64,000 nt of DNA from Candidatus Solibacter usitatus (GCA_016213245.1 JACRBC010000068.1:20341-84340), one strand, 5' to 3'. Counted from the stretch's first letter, positions 26,305-35,343 are shown. A program made the numbers and translations. Notes: generated from the sequence alone by a model not told the origin.

Positions 26305-28440
26305 ATGCGATCGCATTCACGCTCTAGCGGCTGGATGAAGTGGGCACTCGTGGTGATGGTGCTGGTGGCATCGACGGCACTGGTCAGCTCGACAAAGTCC
26401 CCGTTCACCCCGCAAGACAAGGCCTATTACGCGGACGAAGCACTGGTGAACTTCGTGCGCCCGGGACTGGTGTTCAAGATTATCAGCCACGAGATCGCGG
26501 CCGACGGAACCGTGAAGGTCCGCTTCAAGATGACGGACCCGAAGGGAGTGGCGCTGGAGCGGGAAGGGATCAACACGCCGGGCGTGGTGACCACGAGTTT
26601 CGTGCTGTCGACGATTCCGAACGAGTCGAAGTGGCAGCAGCCGTACACGACGCGTCTGAAGACGAGCACGTATGCGCCGACGGCGGGCAAACAAGCGAGG
26701 CAGGCGTCAACCGATACGGGCGGCACTTACGCGAAAGCCGCCGACGGCGAGTACGTCTACACGTTCGGGCTGAAGCTGCCGGCGGCATACCAGAAGAACG
26801 CCACGCACACGATCGTGGTGTTCGGCAACCGGAACCTGTCGGAGTTCGGCATGAGTACGAACTACGCGACCGACATTTACAACTTCGTGCCCGACGGTAC
26901 GCCGGTGAAGAAGATCCGCGAGGTATTCAAGAGCGCGTCGTGCAATAAGTGCCACGACAACCTGCGCTTCCACGGCGGATCGCGCGTGGGCGTGGAAGCT
27001 TGCGTGATCTGCCACGTGCCGCAATACGCGACCGGCGGCCAGACGGTGTCGAACCTGAATCCGGAGACGGACAACACCATCGACATGACGGTGATGATCC
27101 ACAAGATCCACATGGGTTCGGAGCTGCCGAGCGTGGTGGGGGGAAAGCCGTACCAGATTATCGGCTACGGCAACGCTGTGAGCGACTTCTCCTACGTCAA
27201 CATGCCGTCGAGGACGAACAACTGCCAGTGGTGTCATGAGAAGGGCAACGAGCAGGCGGCCCAGAAGGACGCCTGGCTCATGCAGCCGACGCGCGCGGCT
27301 TGCGGCGCCTGCCACGATACGGTGAATTTCCAGACCGGACAGGGGCACGTGAACCTGCCGCAGCCGAGCGACAGCCAGTGCGCGAACTGCCATATTCCGC
27401 AGGGCGAGATCGACTTTGACGCATCGATCAAGGGCGCGCACGTCGTGGAACAGGATTCCGCGCTTGTGCGCGGCGTGATCGCCAAGTTCGTCAACATCGA
27501 GAACACCAAGCCGGGCCAGAAGCCGACCATCACGTTTTCGCTGACGGACCGTTCGGGCACGGCGATGGACATCAACGAACTGATTCCCGGCGCCGGCCGC
27601 GGCCGCATCGGTTTTACGCTGGCGGCGCTGACGGGCGGCGACTACGGCCAGGGCATTTCCACGGCGACGACGAGGGGCTACGTTCAGGACGCCCCGACGG
27701 CGACCACCGGGTTCACCGGCACGCCGGGCCTGTACAAATACACGATTGCGACGGCCATCCCGGCTGACGCCAAGGGCACATGGGCGATGCAGATTGAGGG
27801 CCGCTCGGATGAGAAGGTCCTCGCCGGGACACTCAAGGAACGCATCGTCGAGGTGAACCTGCCGAACCAGGTGCGATACTTCTCGGTGGATAGCAGCGCA
27901 GTCGCGCCGCGCAGGACGGTGGCGAATACGGCGACCTGTAACAACTGCCACTCGAACCTGGCGCTGCACGGCCTCAACCGGAACGCCGTGGAGAGCTGCA
28001 TTATCTGCCACAACCCGGCGATGACCGACGCGGCCCGCCGGCCGGCCGACAAGATGCCGGCCGAGTCGATCAGCCTGGCGTCGATGGTGCACCGGATCCA
28101 CACCGGAGACGACCAGCCCAACGGCTATGTCCTCTACGGTCGTGGCGGAGCGGCGGATTTCAGCAAGGCCACTTTCCCGCCGCCGGCCATCACCGCGAAG
28201 TGCACCATGTGCCACGTCAGCGGCACAGAAAATGCCCCGGCCAGAGGCACGGCGAACGTGACCGATCCTCGCGGCTGGATCACGCCGGTGGGGCCGACCA
28301 GCGCGGCCTGCCTGGCGTGCCACTCCAGCAAGGACGTCGCGTCGCACGCGCTGGCCAACACGACGACGCTGGGCGAGAGCTGCGCGGCCTGCCACGGGCC
28401 GAACAGCGAGTTCGCGGTGTCGAAGGTACACGCGCAGTAG
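26305..28440 (+). CDS. OmcA/MtrC-family decaheme c-type cytochrome
   Basis: The start is the ATG at 26305 (GAGGAG at 7 bases). Ten CxxCH heme sites occur in the 711-residue protein: five between residues about 213 and 360 (CNKCH, CVICH, CQWCH, CGACH, CANCH) and five between 546 and 694 (CNNCH, CIICH, CTMCH, CLACH, CAACH). Each pentaheme block is preceded by a beta-rich domain, the four-domain layout of MtrC/OmcA. These are the cell-surface ends of porin-cytochrome conduits and reduce metal oxides, humics or electrodes. The export signal (WMKWALVVMVLVASTALVSS) has no lipobox, unlike Shewanella MtrC, so how it is held at the surface is open. It leads the operon. Confidence 0.9.
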   Translation: MRSHSRSSGWMKWALVVMVLVASTALVSSTKSPFTPQDKAYYADEALVNFVRPGLVFKIISHEIAADGTVKVRFKMTDPKGVALEREGINTPGVVTTSFVLSTIPNESKWQQPYTTRLKTSTYAPTAGKQARQASTDTGGTYAKAADGEYVYTFGLKLPAAYQKNATHTIVVFGNRNLSEFGMSTNYATDIYNFVPDGTPVKKIREVFKSASCNKCHDNLRFHGGSRVGVEACVICHVPQYATGGQTVSNLNPETDNTIDMTVMIHKIHMGSELPSVVGGKPYQIIGYGNAVSDFSYVNMPSRTNNCQWCHEKGNEQAAQKDAWLMQPTRAACGACHDTVNFQTGQGHVNLPQPSDSQCANCHIPQGEIDFDASIKGAHVVEQDSALVRGVIAKFVNIENTKPGQKPTITFSLTDRSGTAMDINELIPGAGRGRIGFTLAALTGGDYGQGISTATTRGYVQDAPTATTGFTGTPGLYKYTIATAIPADAKGTWAMQIEGRSDEKVLAGTLKERIVEVNLPNQVRYFSVDSSAVAPRRTVANTATCNNCHSNLALHGLNRNAVESCIICHNPAMTDAARRPADKMPAESISLASMVHRIHTGDDQPNGYVLYGRGGAADFSKATFPPPAITAKCTMCHVSGTENAPARGTANVTDPRGWITPVGPTSAACLACHSSKDVASHALANTTTLGESCAACHGPNSEFAVSKVHAQ

Positions 28441-28456
28441 TCTGAAGCTAAACTAC

Positions 28457-28490
28457 GGGCAGGCCCTCCAATGGGGGTCTGCCCTTTCTT
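28457..28490 (+). terminator. Intrinsic-terminator-like hairpin between the first and second cytochrome genes
   Basis: GGGCAG (28457-28462) pairs with CTGCCC (28479-28484), with further C/G pairing inside, and is followed by TTTCTTAT. It lies 17 bases after the first gene's stop. It may partly terminate transcription, so that the surface cytochrome is made in excess of the barrel and periplasmic partners. Confidence 0.55.
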
Positions 28491-28506
28491 ATAGTCGGGA
28501 GTACTC

Positions 28507-29481
28507 ATGCGATTCCGGTTACTGCCGTTGACGGCCGCCCTGCTGGTGGCGGCGTTGACTGCGGCTCCGCGCCAGGATCAAAAGGCGGCGCCGCAGAAAC
28601 CAGGAGAGAAGGCCGCGGCGCAGCAGGACGCCAAGGCGGCCAAGAGGGAGTTCGCCGGGTCTGAGACCTGCGCGACCTGTCACGAGGACATTAGTACCGG
28701 TTTCAAGAAGAATCCACATTCGACGCTGGAGACGAACAAGAAGCGAGGTTTCGACGGCAAGGCCTGCGAGGGCTGCCACGGTCCTGGATCAGTGCACGCG
28801 GAGACGAACTCCGGCGACGACATCCGCAGCCCGAAGAGGATGAAGGCGGCAGCGATCGACGCGATGTGCCTGGGCTGCCACAAGAACCAGCCGACACACG
28901 TGGGCCGGTTGCAGGGCAGCCACGCCCGGAACGCGGTGCCGTGCACGTCGTGCCACGACATGCACAAGACCGGAGAAGAGTCGAGCGAGCGCCGGTTGAA
29001 GAGCACGGCCGGGATCAACAAGGCGTGCGCGAGCTGCCACCCGGACGTCTGGGCCTCGTTCCAGAAACCGAACCGGCACAAGCTGCCGGAGGGCGGGATG
29101 AGCTGCACGAGCTGCCATAACCCGCACGCCAGCTTCATGAACAGGAATCTGCGCCTATCGGGCGGCAACGAACCGGGGTGCTTCGCCTGCCACGGCGACA
29201 AACGGGGACCCTTTGTCTTCGAGCACGCTCCGTCAAGGAACGAGTCCTGCTCGACGTGCCATGAGCCGCATGGCTCCACCAACCCGCGGATGCTGAAGCG
29301 GGCCGAGATTGCTCCGCTGTGCCTGGAGTGCCACTCGAACATTCAGGCTTCGCCGCCGGCCACGACGGTGGGCGGCATTCCGCCGGCGATCCACGATCTA
29401 CGCAGCCCGCGATACCGGAACTGCACGATCTGTCACCAGAAGATTCACGGTTCGAATGCGAATGGGGCGTTGCTGAGATGA
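28507..29481 (+). CDS. DmsE/MtrA-family periplasmic decaheme c-type cytochrome
   Basis: The 324-residue protein has a signal peptide (MRFRLLPLTAALLVAALTAA), a Lys/Ala/Gln-rich linker, then ten CxxCH sites: CATCH, CEGCH, CLGCH, CTSCH, CASCH, CTSCH, CFACH, CSTCH, CLECH and CTICH. The spacing and accompanying His residues (NPHSTLE, GSVHAE) are those of DmsE/MtrA, which sits inside the MtrB barrel and wires the periplasm to the outside. Length and heme number match the family. The stop overlaps the start of the barrel gene (ATGA), so the two partners are translationally coupled. Confidence 0.92.
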   Translation: MRFRLLPLTAALLVAALTAAPRQDQKAAPQKPGEKAAAQQDAKAAKREFAGSETCATCHEDISTGFKKNPHSTLETNKKRGFDGKACEGCHGPGSVHAETNSGDDIRSPKRMKAAAIDAMCLGCHKNQPTHVGRLQGSHARNAVPCTSCHDMHKTGEESSERRLKSTAGINKACASCHPDVWASFQKPNRHKLPEGGMSCTSCHNPHASFMNRNLRLSGGNEPGCFACHGDKRGPFVFEHAPSRNESCSTCHEPHGSTNPRMLKRAEIAPLCLECHSNIQASPPATTVGGIPPAIHDLRSPRYRNCTICHQKIHGSNANGALLR

Positions 29482-31580
29482 GATCCTGTCTGGCCCTGCT
29501 GCTCCCGTTAGCGCTTCTGTCGGGAGAGCCAGCCATCAAGAAGGAAGCGAATACTTCGAACTCTGCCGGGCGGCCCACGGCTCGCGCAGCCACCGCTCGC
29601 AAGGCGCGCGTGAAGAAGGTGAGCCTGACCGCGCCCGCCCCGGGCCTGGCCGTGCCCGAGCAGGCGCCGGAGAAGAAGGAGCAGAAGGAAGCCGCTCCCG
29701 CTCCGAAGGCGGAGAAGGCTTTGACGGGCTACATCGACGCCGGAGCGCGCTGGGTGGGCCGGGCGGGCGACTTCAACACCTACCGCAGCATGGTCAACCT
29801 GTCGCAGGGACTGCGGCTGGTGGGCCTGGACCTGGGCTGGGAACCGGCCGGCAACAAGCTGGTCGACAGCCTCCGTGTGCAGGCCGGCAATTGGGGCGGC
29901 GATCCGTACAACACGGCGCGCCTGGACATATTGAAGCGCGGCAAGTACCGTTACAACGGCAACTACTCCAACATCGCCTATTACAACCACCTGCCCTCTT
30001 TCGCCGATCCGGCGGTGAGCAGCGGGAAATTCATGAACCAGCGGGCCTATGACACGGCGATCAGCAACTTCGACAACGAACTGCAGATCATGCCGGGGGC
30101 GAGGATCGTCCCGTACTTCGGTTTCTCGCGGAACTCGAGTCTCGGCAACGGCATCACGCCGCTGGTGGAGAACGGCAACGAGTATCCGCTGCGGAACGTG
30201 GTGGATTGGGGCCAGAAGGAGATCCGCGGCGGGGTGCGGGTGGAGATGCAGCGCTGGCACGCCACGCTGGAGGAGGGCGGCACATGGTTTGACGACAACC
30301 AGTCGGTGTACTCCACGCAAGCGCTGAGCGGCAACCGGACTTCCCCCTATTTCGGGCAGGCGCTGGTGCTGACCAGCGGCGGGCAATCGTATCGCATCCG
30401 CGGGACGGGCGCCTACACCAAGGGCCTGGTGACGGCCAACCCGACAAACTGGCTGGACCTTTCGGGCGCGTTCGTGCGCAGCCAGCCGCAGACCTTCGGC
30501 CAGCTCAATCAGAGCCAGACGGGGACTTTCGCCGAGCCGGGGAGCGTGCTGTTCTACGCCAGGGCGGTGGACTACGCCTATGGCAACGGACGAGCTCCGC
30601 ACACCTCAGCCACGGCCGCGGCCGAGGTTCGGGCGGGGTCGAGACTCCGTTTCAGGCAGGTGTGGGAGACGGACCGTTTCGTGATCAACGGCACGGGCAC
30701 GGAGCGCTCGACCGTGTATCCGACGCTGGCTTCACAGCCGTATCAAACGGTCACGCCGGACGGCGAGCGGCTGGAATCCACCCGCAGCCGGGAGCAAGTG
30801 GAAGCGCTGTTCGATCTTTCGAAGAACTTCATGCTGCGCGGCGGCTACCGCTGGGAGTGGGGCAGGTCCCTGATGAAATCGGACCCGTTCGTTCCCGGGC
30901 CTGAGTACGAACGGGGCGAACTCAAGCGCGGCGTGCTTCTGGCCGGATTCATGGCCAGGCCGCTGAGCCGCCTGTCGGTGAACGGCGACTTCGAGGCCGG
31001 CGACGGCGAGAAGACGTACTACCGGATCGGGCTGATGGACACCTCGCGCTACCGGCTGCAGGGGAGAGTCACGTTGCCGGCGGACATGTTCTTCAACGTG
31101 ATCTTCACGCGCTTTGAGAACCAGAACCCCAACAAGGGGATCAACTACGACTACCAATCGCAGGCGACTTCGGCCCAACTGCAATGGATGCCCAAGGGAG
31201 GCAAGCGCGTGAGCATCCTGGCGGACTACTCGCGGTCCGGGGTCCGAAGCGACATCAACTATCTGTACCCGCTGGGACTGTTCAACGTGCGATCCCTGTA
31301 CATCGACAAGGCGAATACGGGGATGGTGCTGGCCGACCTGCGTCTGCCGGTGGCCAAGAACTATGAAGCGAAGCTGACATTCGGCGGCTCGTTTGTGACC
31401 ACGGCCGGTTCGAGGCCGTCGCGCTACTACCAGCCGCAGGGCCGGATCCAGCTCCCGGTGACGCCGAAGCTGGAATTCTTCTCCGAGTGGAGGTACTATG
31501 GCCTGTCGCAGCCGTATTACTACACCTACGAGGGGTTCCGGTCGCACATGTATATGGGCGGGCTCCGCTTCCTGCTTTAA
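29478..31580 (+). CDS. MtrB/PioB-family outer-membrane beta-barrel of the porin-cytochrome complex
   Basis: The start is the ATG at 29478 within the ATGA overlap; the earlier open frame is shadow. The 700-residue protein has a short signal peptide, then a Lys/Pro/Ala-rich linker (PGLAVPEQAPEKKEQKEAAP). A barrel follows with alternating amphipathic strands and the family segment YRYNGNYSNIAYYNHLPSFA near residue 155. It ends GGLRFLL. MtrB/PioB proteins are about 26-strand barrels that hold the decaheme cytochrome. The N-terminal CxxC reported for Shewanella MtrB is absent here. The linker is unusual and may reach the peptidoglycan; that is inference. Confidence 0.85.
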   Translation: MRSCLALLLPLALLSGEPAIKKEANTSNSAGRPTARAATARKARVKKVSLTAPAPGLAVPEQAPEKKEQKEAAPAPKAEKALTGYIDAGARWVGRAGDFNTYRSMVNLSQGLRLVGLDLGWEPAGNKLVDSLRVQAGNWGGDPYNTARLDILKRGKYRYNGNYSNIAYYNHLPSFADPAVSSGKFMNQRAYDTAISNFDNELQIMPGARIVPYFGFSRNSSLGNGITPLVENGNEYPLRNVVDWGQKEIRGGVRVEMQRWHATLEEGGTWFDDNQSVYSTQALSGNRTSPYFGQALVLTSGGQSYRIRGTGAYTKGLVTANPTNWLDLSGAFVRSQPQTFGQLNQSQTGTFAEPGSVLFYARAVDYAYGNGRAPHTSATAAAEVRAGSRLRFRQVWETDRFVINGTGTERSTVYPTLASQPYQTVTPDGERLESTRSREQVEALFDLSKNFMLRGGYRWEWGRSLMKSDPFVPGPEYERGELKRGVLLAGFMARPLSRLSVNGDFEAGDGEKTYYRIGLMDTSRYRLQGRVTLPADMFFNVIFTRFENQNPNKGINYDYQSQATSAQLQWMPKGGKRVSILADYSRSGVRSDINYLYPLGLFNVRSLYIDKANTGMVLADLRLPVAKNYEAKLTFGGSFVTTAGSRPSRYYQPQGRIQLPVTPKLEFFSEWRYYGLSQPYYYTYEGFRSHMYMGGLRFLL

Positions 31581-31589
31581 TGGAACAAA

Positions 31590-31612
31590 GGGGAGGGGCC
31601 GCCGCCCTCCCC
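31590..31612 (+). terminator. GC-rich hairpin between barrel gene and tetraheme cytochrome gene
   Basis: GGGGAGGG (31590-31597) can pair with CCCTCCCC (31605-31612) around a 7-base loop, 9 bases after the barrel stop. The tail is CTCTTGACC, not a T-run, so this may be an mRNA-stability or attenuating element rather than a full terminator. TTGACC at its end could also be a -35 box for the next gene. Confidence 0.4.
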
Positions 31613-31640
31613 CTCTTGACCGTTGAGGGAGGTCCCGAAG

Positions 31641-32726
31641 ATGAAAAAGTTCTATGCGCTACTGGCCGTTCTGTCGACGGCCGCCCAGGGTGCGGTTCTG
31701 GTGGGCGACTCGGCGCGCGGCACCGAGGTATTCAAGAGCCAGAATTGCGTGACGTGCCACAGCGTGAACGGGGAGGGCGGCAAGGCCGGTCCTGACCTTG
31801 GCAAGCGGGCCAGCCGCGGCTACACGCCCTCGGAGCTCACCTCGCTGATGTGGAATCACGCGCCGGCGATGTGGAGCGCGATGGAAAAGGCGAACGTGGC
31901 CAAGCCGAAGCTGAACAGCCAGCAGGCGGCGGACCTGTTCGCCTACTTCTACGCGGCGCGCTACTTTGAGCGCAAGGGCGACGCCGGCCGGGGCCGCGAA
32001 GCCTTTGCAAAAGGTGGCTGCTCGGAGTGCCATGCCATCGGCGGCGGCGGCGGGGCCGCCGGCCCGGCGGTGGTGAAGTGGGAGTCGGTGGCCGACCCGA
32101 TCGAGCTCTGCCGGCAGATGTGGAACCACTCGGGCAAGATGCGGGAGGCGATGAAGGCCAAGGGGATGAGGCAGCCGCAACTGACGGCCGCCGAGATGAA
32201 CGACATCACGGTGTACCTGCAGAACCTGCCGGCCACGCGCGGCCTGAAGCCGCAGTTCCAGCCGGCCGCGCCGGGCACGGGCGAGATGCTGTTCGAGTTG
32301 AAGGGCTGCAAGGGATGCCACCACGATGCGAACGCGCTGGTCAAGGGCCCGCAGTTCCGGGCGGCAAGCGATTTCGCGGCGGGGATGTGGAACCACTCGG
32401 CCAAGATGCAGCAAAGGGCGGAGATCCGGCCGGAAGAGATGAAGCGCCTGGTCGGCTACCTGTGGGCGCTGCAATTCGCCAATGAGGGCGCGAACGCGGC
32501 GCGGGGCGCCAAGGTGTTCGAGGCCAGGGGCTGCGGCAACTGCCACGGCAAGGGCATCGCGCCGGTGCTAGCGCTGGGCGAGCGTGCGACATCGTACGAG
32601 ATGATCGCCGTGTTGTGGGACCATGGTCCGGCCATGCACAAAGAGATGAAGGCGAAGGGCATTGCCTGGCCGCGCTTCGAGAGCACGGAGATGGCGGACC
32701 TGCTGGCGCATCTGCGGGGGCGGTAG
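31641..32726 (+). CDS. Tetraheme cytochrome c made of four cytochrome c domains
   Basis: The start is the ATG at 31641, with GGGAGG at 8 bases. The 361-residue protein has a signal peptide (KKFYALLAVLSTAAQG) and four tandem class-I-like cytochrome c modules, each with one CxxCH (CVTCH, CSECH, CKGCH, CGNCH). Each module also carries a repeated (M/L)W(N/D)H segment followed by a Met (WNHAPAM, WNHSGKM, WNHSAKM, WDHGPAM), the Met being a possible axial ligand. It is probably periplasmic and could shuttle electrons between an inner-membrane quinol oxidase and the DmsE/MtrA-like cytochrome. It closes the operon, 60 bases after the barrel gene. Confidence 0.85.
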   Translation: MKKFYALLAVLSTAAQGAVLVGDSARGTEVFKSQNCVTCHSVNGEGGKAGPDLGKRASRGYTPSELTSLMWNHAPAMWSAMEKANVAKPKLNSQQAADLFAYFYAARYFERKGDAGRGREAFAKGGCSECHAIGGGGGAAGPAVVKWESVADPIELCRQMWNHSGKMREAMKAKGMRQPQLTAAEMNDITVYLQNLPATRGLKPQFQPAAPGTGEMLFELKGCKGCHHDANALVKGPQFRAASDFAAGMWNHSAKMQQRAEIRPEEMKRLVGYLWALQFANEGANAARGAKVFEARGCGNCHGKGIAPVLALGERATSYEMIAVLWDHGPAMHKEMKAKGIAWPRFESTEMADLLAHLRGR

Positions 32727-32738
32727 AGGTTCCTTTCC

Positions 32739-32899
32739 GGACCCGCTCGCTGACGCGCGGGGCTGTACGTGCGGGCTGTACCCGCGGGCTGGACCCGCTC
32801 GCTAACGCGCGCGGCTCTACGCGCGGGCTGTACGCGCGGGCTGTACCCGCTTGCTAACGCGCGCGGCTCTACGCGCGCGGCTGTACGCGCGCGGCTCTA
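32739..32899 (+). repeat. Three-unit tandem array of the dispersed repeat, 52-base period
   Basis: Units begin at 32739, 32791 and 32843, each starting G(G/T)ACCCGCT(C/T)GCT and containing GCGCGCGGCTCTA or a close form. The array fills the gap between the convergent tetraheme cytochrome and argS. The final GGCTCTA at 32893-32899 supplies the CTA that is the TAG stop of argS on the minus strand. Confidence 0.85.
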
Positions 32900-34861
32900 C
32901 ATGTACTCGGGTACGGGAATCCCGAGCACCGCTTCCAGCGAGCGCTCGAGTTGCTCCTTGCAGTAGACGGCCAGCCAGAGCAGGAATGTCCGCTTCTCGG
33001 CGTCCTGTTCAGCCAGAATCGGGTAGTCGTGATAGAAGGCGTTGAACGCCTGCGCAAGCTGGAATGCGTAGCGGGCCACGTGGGAGGGCTCGCCGGCGGC
33101 CAGCGCCGCGTCCAAAGCTTTGCTGGAGCGGCTGGCGGCGAGCAGGAGCTGCCAGAAATCCTCGGACTGCAACTGCCGGTCGAGCTTCGGCGCGTCGAGT
33201 TGGGCCCGGAAATCGGGGAGGGTCCCGCCGCGCTCGGCCATCTTGCGCAGGATGTTGCGCGCCCGCACGGCGGCGTACTGGACGTAAGGGCCGGTCTCGC
33301 CTTCGAACGAGAGCGCCTCCTGCAAGTCGAAGGCGATGACGGTGTTGCGCGTGAACTTCAAGAGGAAGTAGCGCAGGGCGCCGATCGCAAGTTGAGTGGC
33401 CACCAGCAAGCGCTCGCCTTCCGGCTTTTCCGCGTGGCGCGAGTCGACCTCGCCCTTGGCCTTCTCGATGAGCTTGTCGATCAGGTCGTCGGCCTTGACG
33501 CCGAGCCCCTTGCGGCCGCTCACCTCGACGTAGGCTTTCCGGCTGTCCTCCTCCGAAAGCGGGATGCCCAGCTCGACACAGGTGCGCGGCGACAGCGCCA
33601 CCATCTCGTAGGAGAAATGGATGGACCGGTCTGCCTGCCCGTTGTAGCCGAGGGCGCGCAGACCGGCGACAACCACGTCCTGCAGGTACGATTGCCGCGA
33701 GTCGATGACGTTGTAGACCTCCGTGCCCCCGCCGAAGGCCGGCGCGGGCTGGTCGCAGGCCTCGCCGGTGGCCACCCACAACGGGTGGCCGTCGGGGTAG
33801 GTGCGCAGAGGCTTGTAGTGGAAGTCCAGACCCAGCAGGCCGAACTTCCACATCTGGTAGGCGATGTCCTTGCCGACGTATGTCACCGTGCCGTTGGAGC
33901 GGACAATCACTTTGGCGTCGTCGTCACCGGCTTCCTCGCCGGCCGGCGTGTCGCGGAAGTGGGCGGCGCCCATCACCCAGCAGCCCTTGTTCTTGCCTTC
34001 CTCGACGAAGTAAATGGCCCCGCGTTCTTTCAGTTGTTCGAACGCCTTCTTCCAGAACTCCAGGTGCAGGATCTCGCTCTCGCGGGGCAGCACGTCGTAG
34101 GCGATGCCCAGGCGCCACATCGTGTCCAGGTGGCATTCGACAATGGCGTCGGCCACCAGGTGGGCGAGTTCGGCGATTTCTCCCTCGCCGTGCTCGATGG
34201 TGTGCAGCGTGTCGCGGCGCCACTGAACGGCTTCCGGATGGTCGTGGTAGTAGCTGGAAGTCCGGGCATAGAGATCCCAACAGTAGTAGTCGAAGCGCGG
34301 CGCGGCGATCAGCGCTTTGACGCCGCTCAATGTTTTGTTTTCCAGATGGCGGAAACCGACCACCACATCGGCCACCTGCACACCGGTGTTATCGATGTAG
34401 TTCTGAACCTCCACTTTCCGGCCCGAGGCCCGCAGCATGCGCACGAAGGTATCGCCGAGTACGGCGTTGCGGAGATGGCCGATGTGGGCCGCCTTGTTCG
34501 GGTTGATGTTGGTGTGCTCGACGATGATCTTGCCCGCAACCTCTTCCGCTGCCGAGGCGGCGCCGGAGAGCAGCGCCGCGGCATACTCGCCGCGTTTGAG
34601 CCGGACGTTCAGGTAGCCGTTGCCGGCCACTTCCACGGCGGCAACCCCGGGGATGGATGGAAGTTGGGAGGCCAGCTCTTCGGCGATCGCCTTGGGGGCC
34701 TTCTTCAACTGACGAGCCAGCGTGAATGCAACCGGCAGCGCCAGTTCGCCGAAACTCGACTGCTTCGGCTGCTCGATCACGACCGGAACGCCGGCGCCGA
34801 AGCGATCGGCTAGAAACCGCGCGAAGCTGTCGCGCACCTGCTTTTCCATTCGGTGGAACAC
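32897..34861 (-). CDS. argS: Arginine--tRNA ligase
   Basis: The 654-residue protein charges tRNA-Arg with arginine. It has the N-terminal tRNA-binding Add-1 domain (PVVIEQPKQSSFGELALPVA), the class I signature AHIGHLRNAVLGDTFVR (HIGH), the core EHTNINPNKA, and a C-terminal DALR anticodon domain (QLAQAFNAFYHDYPIL). A canonical KMSKS is not seen; VSGRKGLGVKADDL occupies that place, as in many bacterial ArgRS. I chose the GTG at 34861, which has GAGG 8 bases upstream. A TTG at 34879 precedes that ribosome site, and the ATG at 34849 is 20 bases beyond it. The stop lies within a repeat unit. It is divergent from a ferredoxin gene. Confidence 0.92.
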   Translation of the reverse strand: MFHRMEKQVRDSFARFLADRFGAGVPVVIEQPKQSSFGELALPVAFTLARQLKKAPKAIAEELASQLPSIPGVAAVEVAGNGYLNVRLKRGEYAAALLSGAASAAEEVAGKIIVEHTNINPNKAAHIGHLRNAVLGDTFVRMLRASGRKVEVQNYIDNTGVQVADVVVGFRHLENKTLSGVKALIAAPRFDYYCWDLYARTSSYYHDHPEAVQWRRDTLHTIEHGEGEIAELAHLVADAIVECHLDTMWRLGIAYDVLPRESEILHLEFWKKAFEQLKERGAIYFVEEGKNKGCWVMGAAHFRDTPAGEEAGDDDAKVIVRSNGTVTYVGKDIAYQMWKFGLLGLDFHYKPLRTYPDGHPLWVATGEACDQPAPAFGGGTEVYNVIDSRQSYLQDVVVAGLRALGYNGQADRSIHFSYEMVALSPRTCVELGIPLSEEDSRKAYVEVSGRKGLGVKADDLIDKLIEKAKGEVDSRHAEKPEGERLLVATQLAIGALRYFLLKFTRNTVIAFDLQEALSFEGETGPYVQYAAVRARNILRKMAERGGTLPDFRAQLDAPKLDRQLQSEDFWQLLLAASRSSKALDAALAAGEPSHVARYAFQLAQAFNAFYHDYPILAEQDAEKRTFLLWLAVYCKEQLERSLEAVLGIPVPEYM

Positions 34862-34944
34862 TGCGGAGACCTCTGGCAATGCACCAGTTTAGCAATGGAG
34901 CGATGTGAGACCACTTTGGTCCTATATTGAGGTATACTGACTGT

Positions 34945-35340
34945 GTGGCTAAAGTAACCTTCCTACCGGCCAACGTGACGTACGAGTTTGACCTGGAAAG
35001 CCTGCCTTATCAAGAGCATGGCAAACCGAAGTCGTTTCTGGACATTGCCCAGAACAACGGTTTTCACCTGGAGCACGCCTGTGGCGGCAATTGCGCCTGC
35101 ACCACCTGCCACGTGGTGGTGAAGCGGGGGGAGGAGTTCCTCAGCGCCCTGGAAGACGATGAGGCGGACAAACTCGACATGGCAGCGGACCTCCAGGTGG
35201 GTTCCCGGCTGGGATGCCAGGTGTTCTTCGAGCGGGACGGGGAAGTAGTGGTGGAGATTCCGTCCTGGAACCGCAACTATGTCAGCGAGGGCGGCGGGTC
35301 GATGAACCTGGGTGACGCGATTCCCGCGGGGAAGAAGTAG
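34945..35340 (+). CDS. [2Fe-2S] ferredoxin, ISC/adrenodoxin type
   Basis: I chose the GTG at 34945 (reading (M)AKVTFLPANV); the frame opens at a TTG at 34927, but that would place the start before the family's N-terminus. The 131-residue protein has the C-x5-C-x2-C pattern in ACGGNCACTTCHVVV and the fourth ligand in GSRLGCQVFF, as in ISC-assembly and adrenodoxin ferredoxins. A C-terminal extension (YVSEGGGSMNLGDAIPAGKK) exceeds the usual ~110 residues. It carries electrons in the cytoplasm, possibly in iron-sulfur cluster assembly. No isc genes are adjacent. Confidence 0.85.
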   Translation: MAKVTFLPANVTYEFDLESLPYQEHGKPKSFLDIAQNNGFHLEHACGGNCACTTCHVVVKRGEEFLSALEDDEADKLDMAADLQVGSRLGCQVFFERDGEVVVEIPSWNRNYVSEGGGSMNLGDAIPAGKK

Positions 35341-35343
35341 GAA

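Noticed and set aside
26305..32726. Recent horizontal transfer of the cytochrome operon
   Set aside because: Base composition looks like the neighbours and no integrase, tRNA or IS lies at its borders, so transfer cannot be supported from this window alone.
32951..34813. 620-codon plus-strand open frame antisense to argS
   Set aside because: High-GC genes leave long antisense frames open. The protein is His/Leu/Gly/Val-rich with no domain, while argS on the other strand has full class I motifs.
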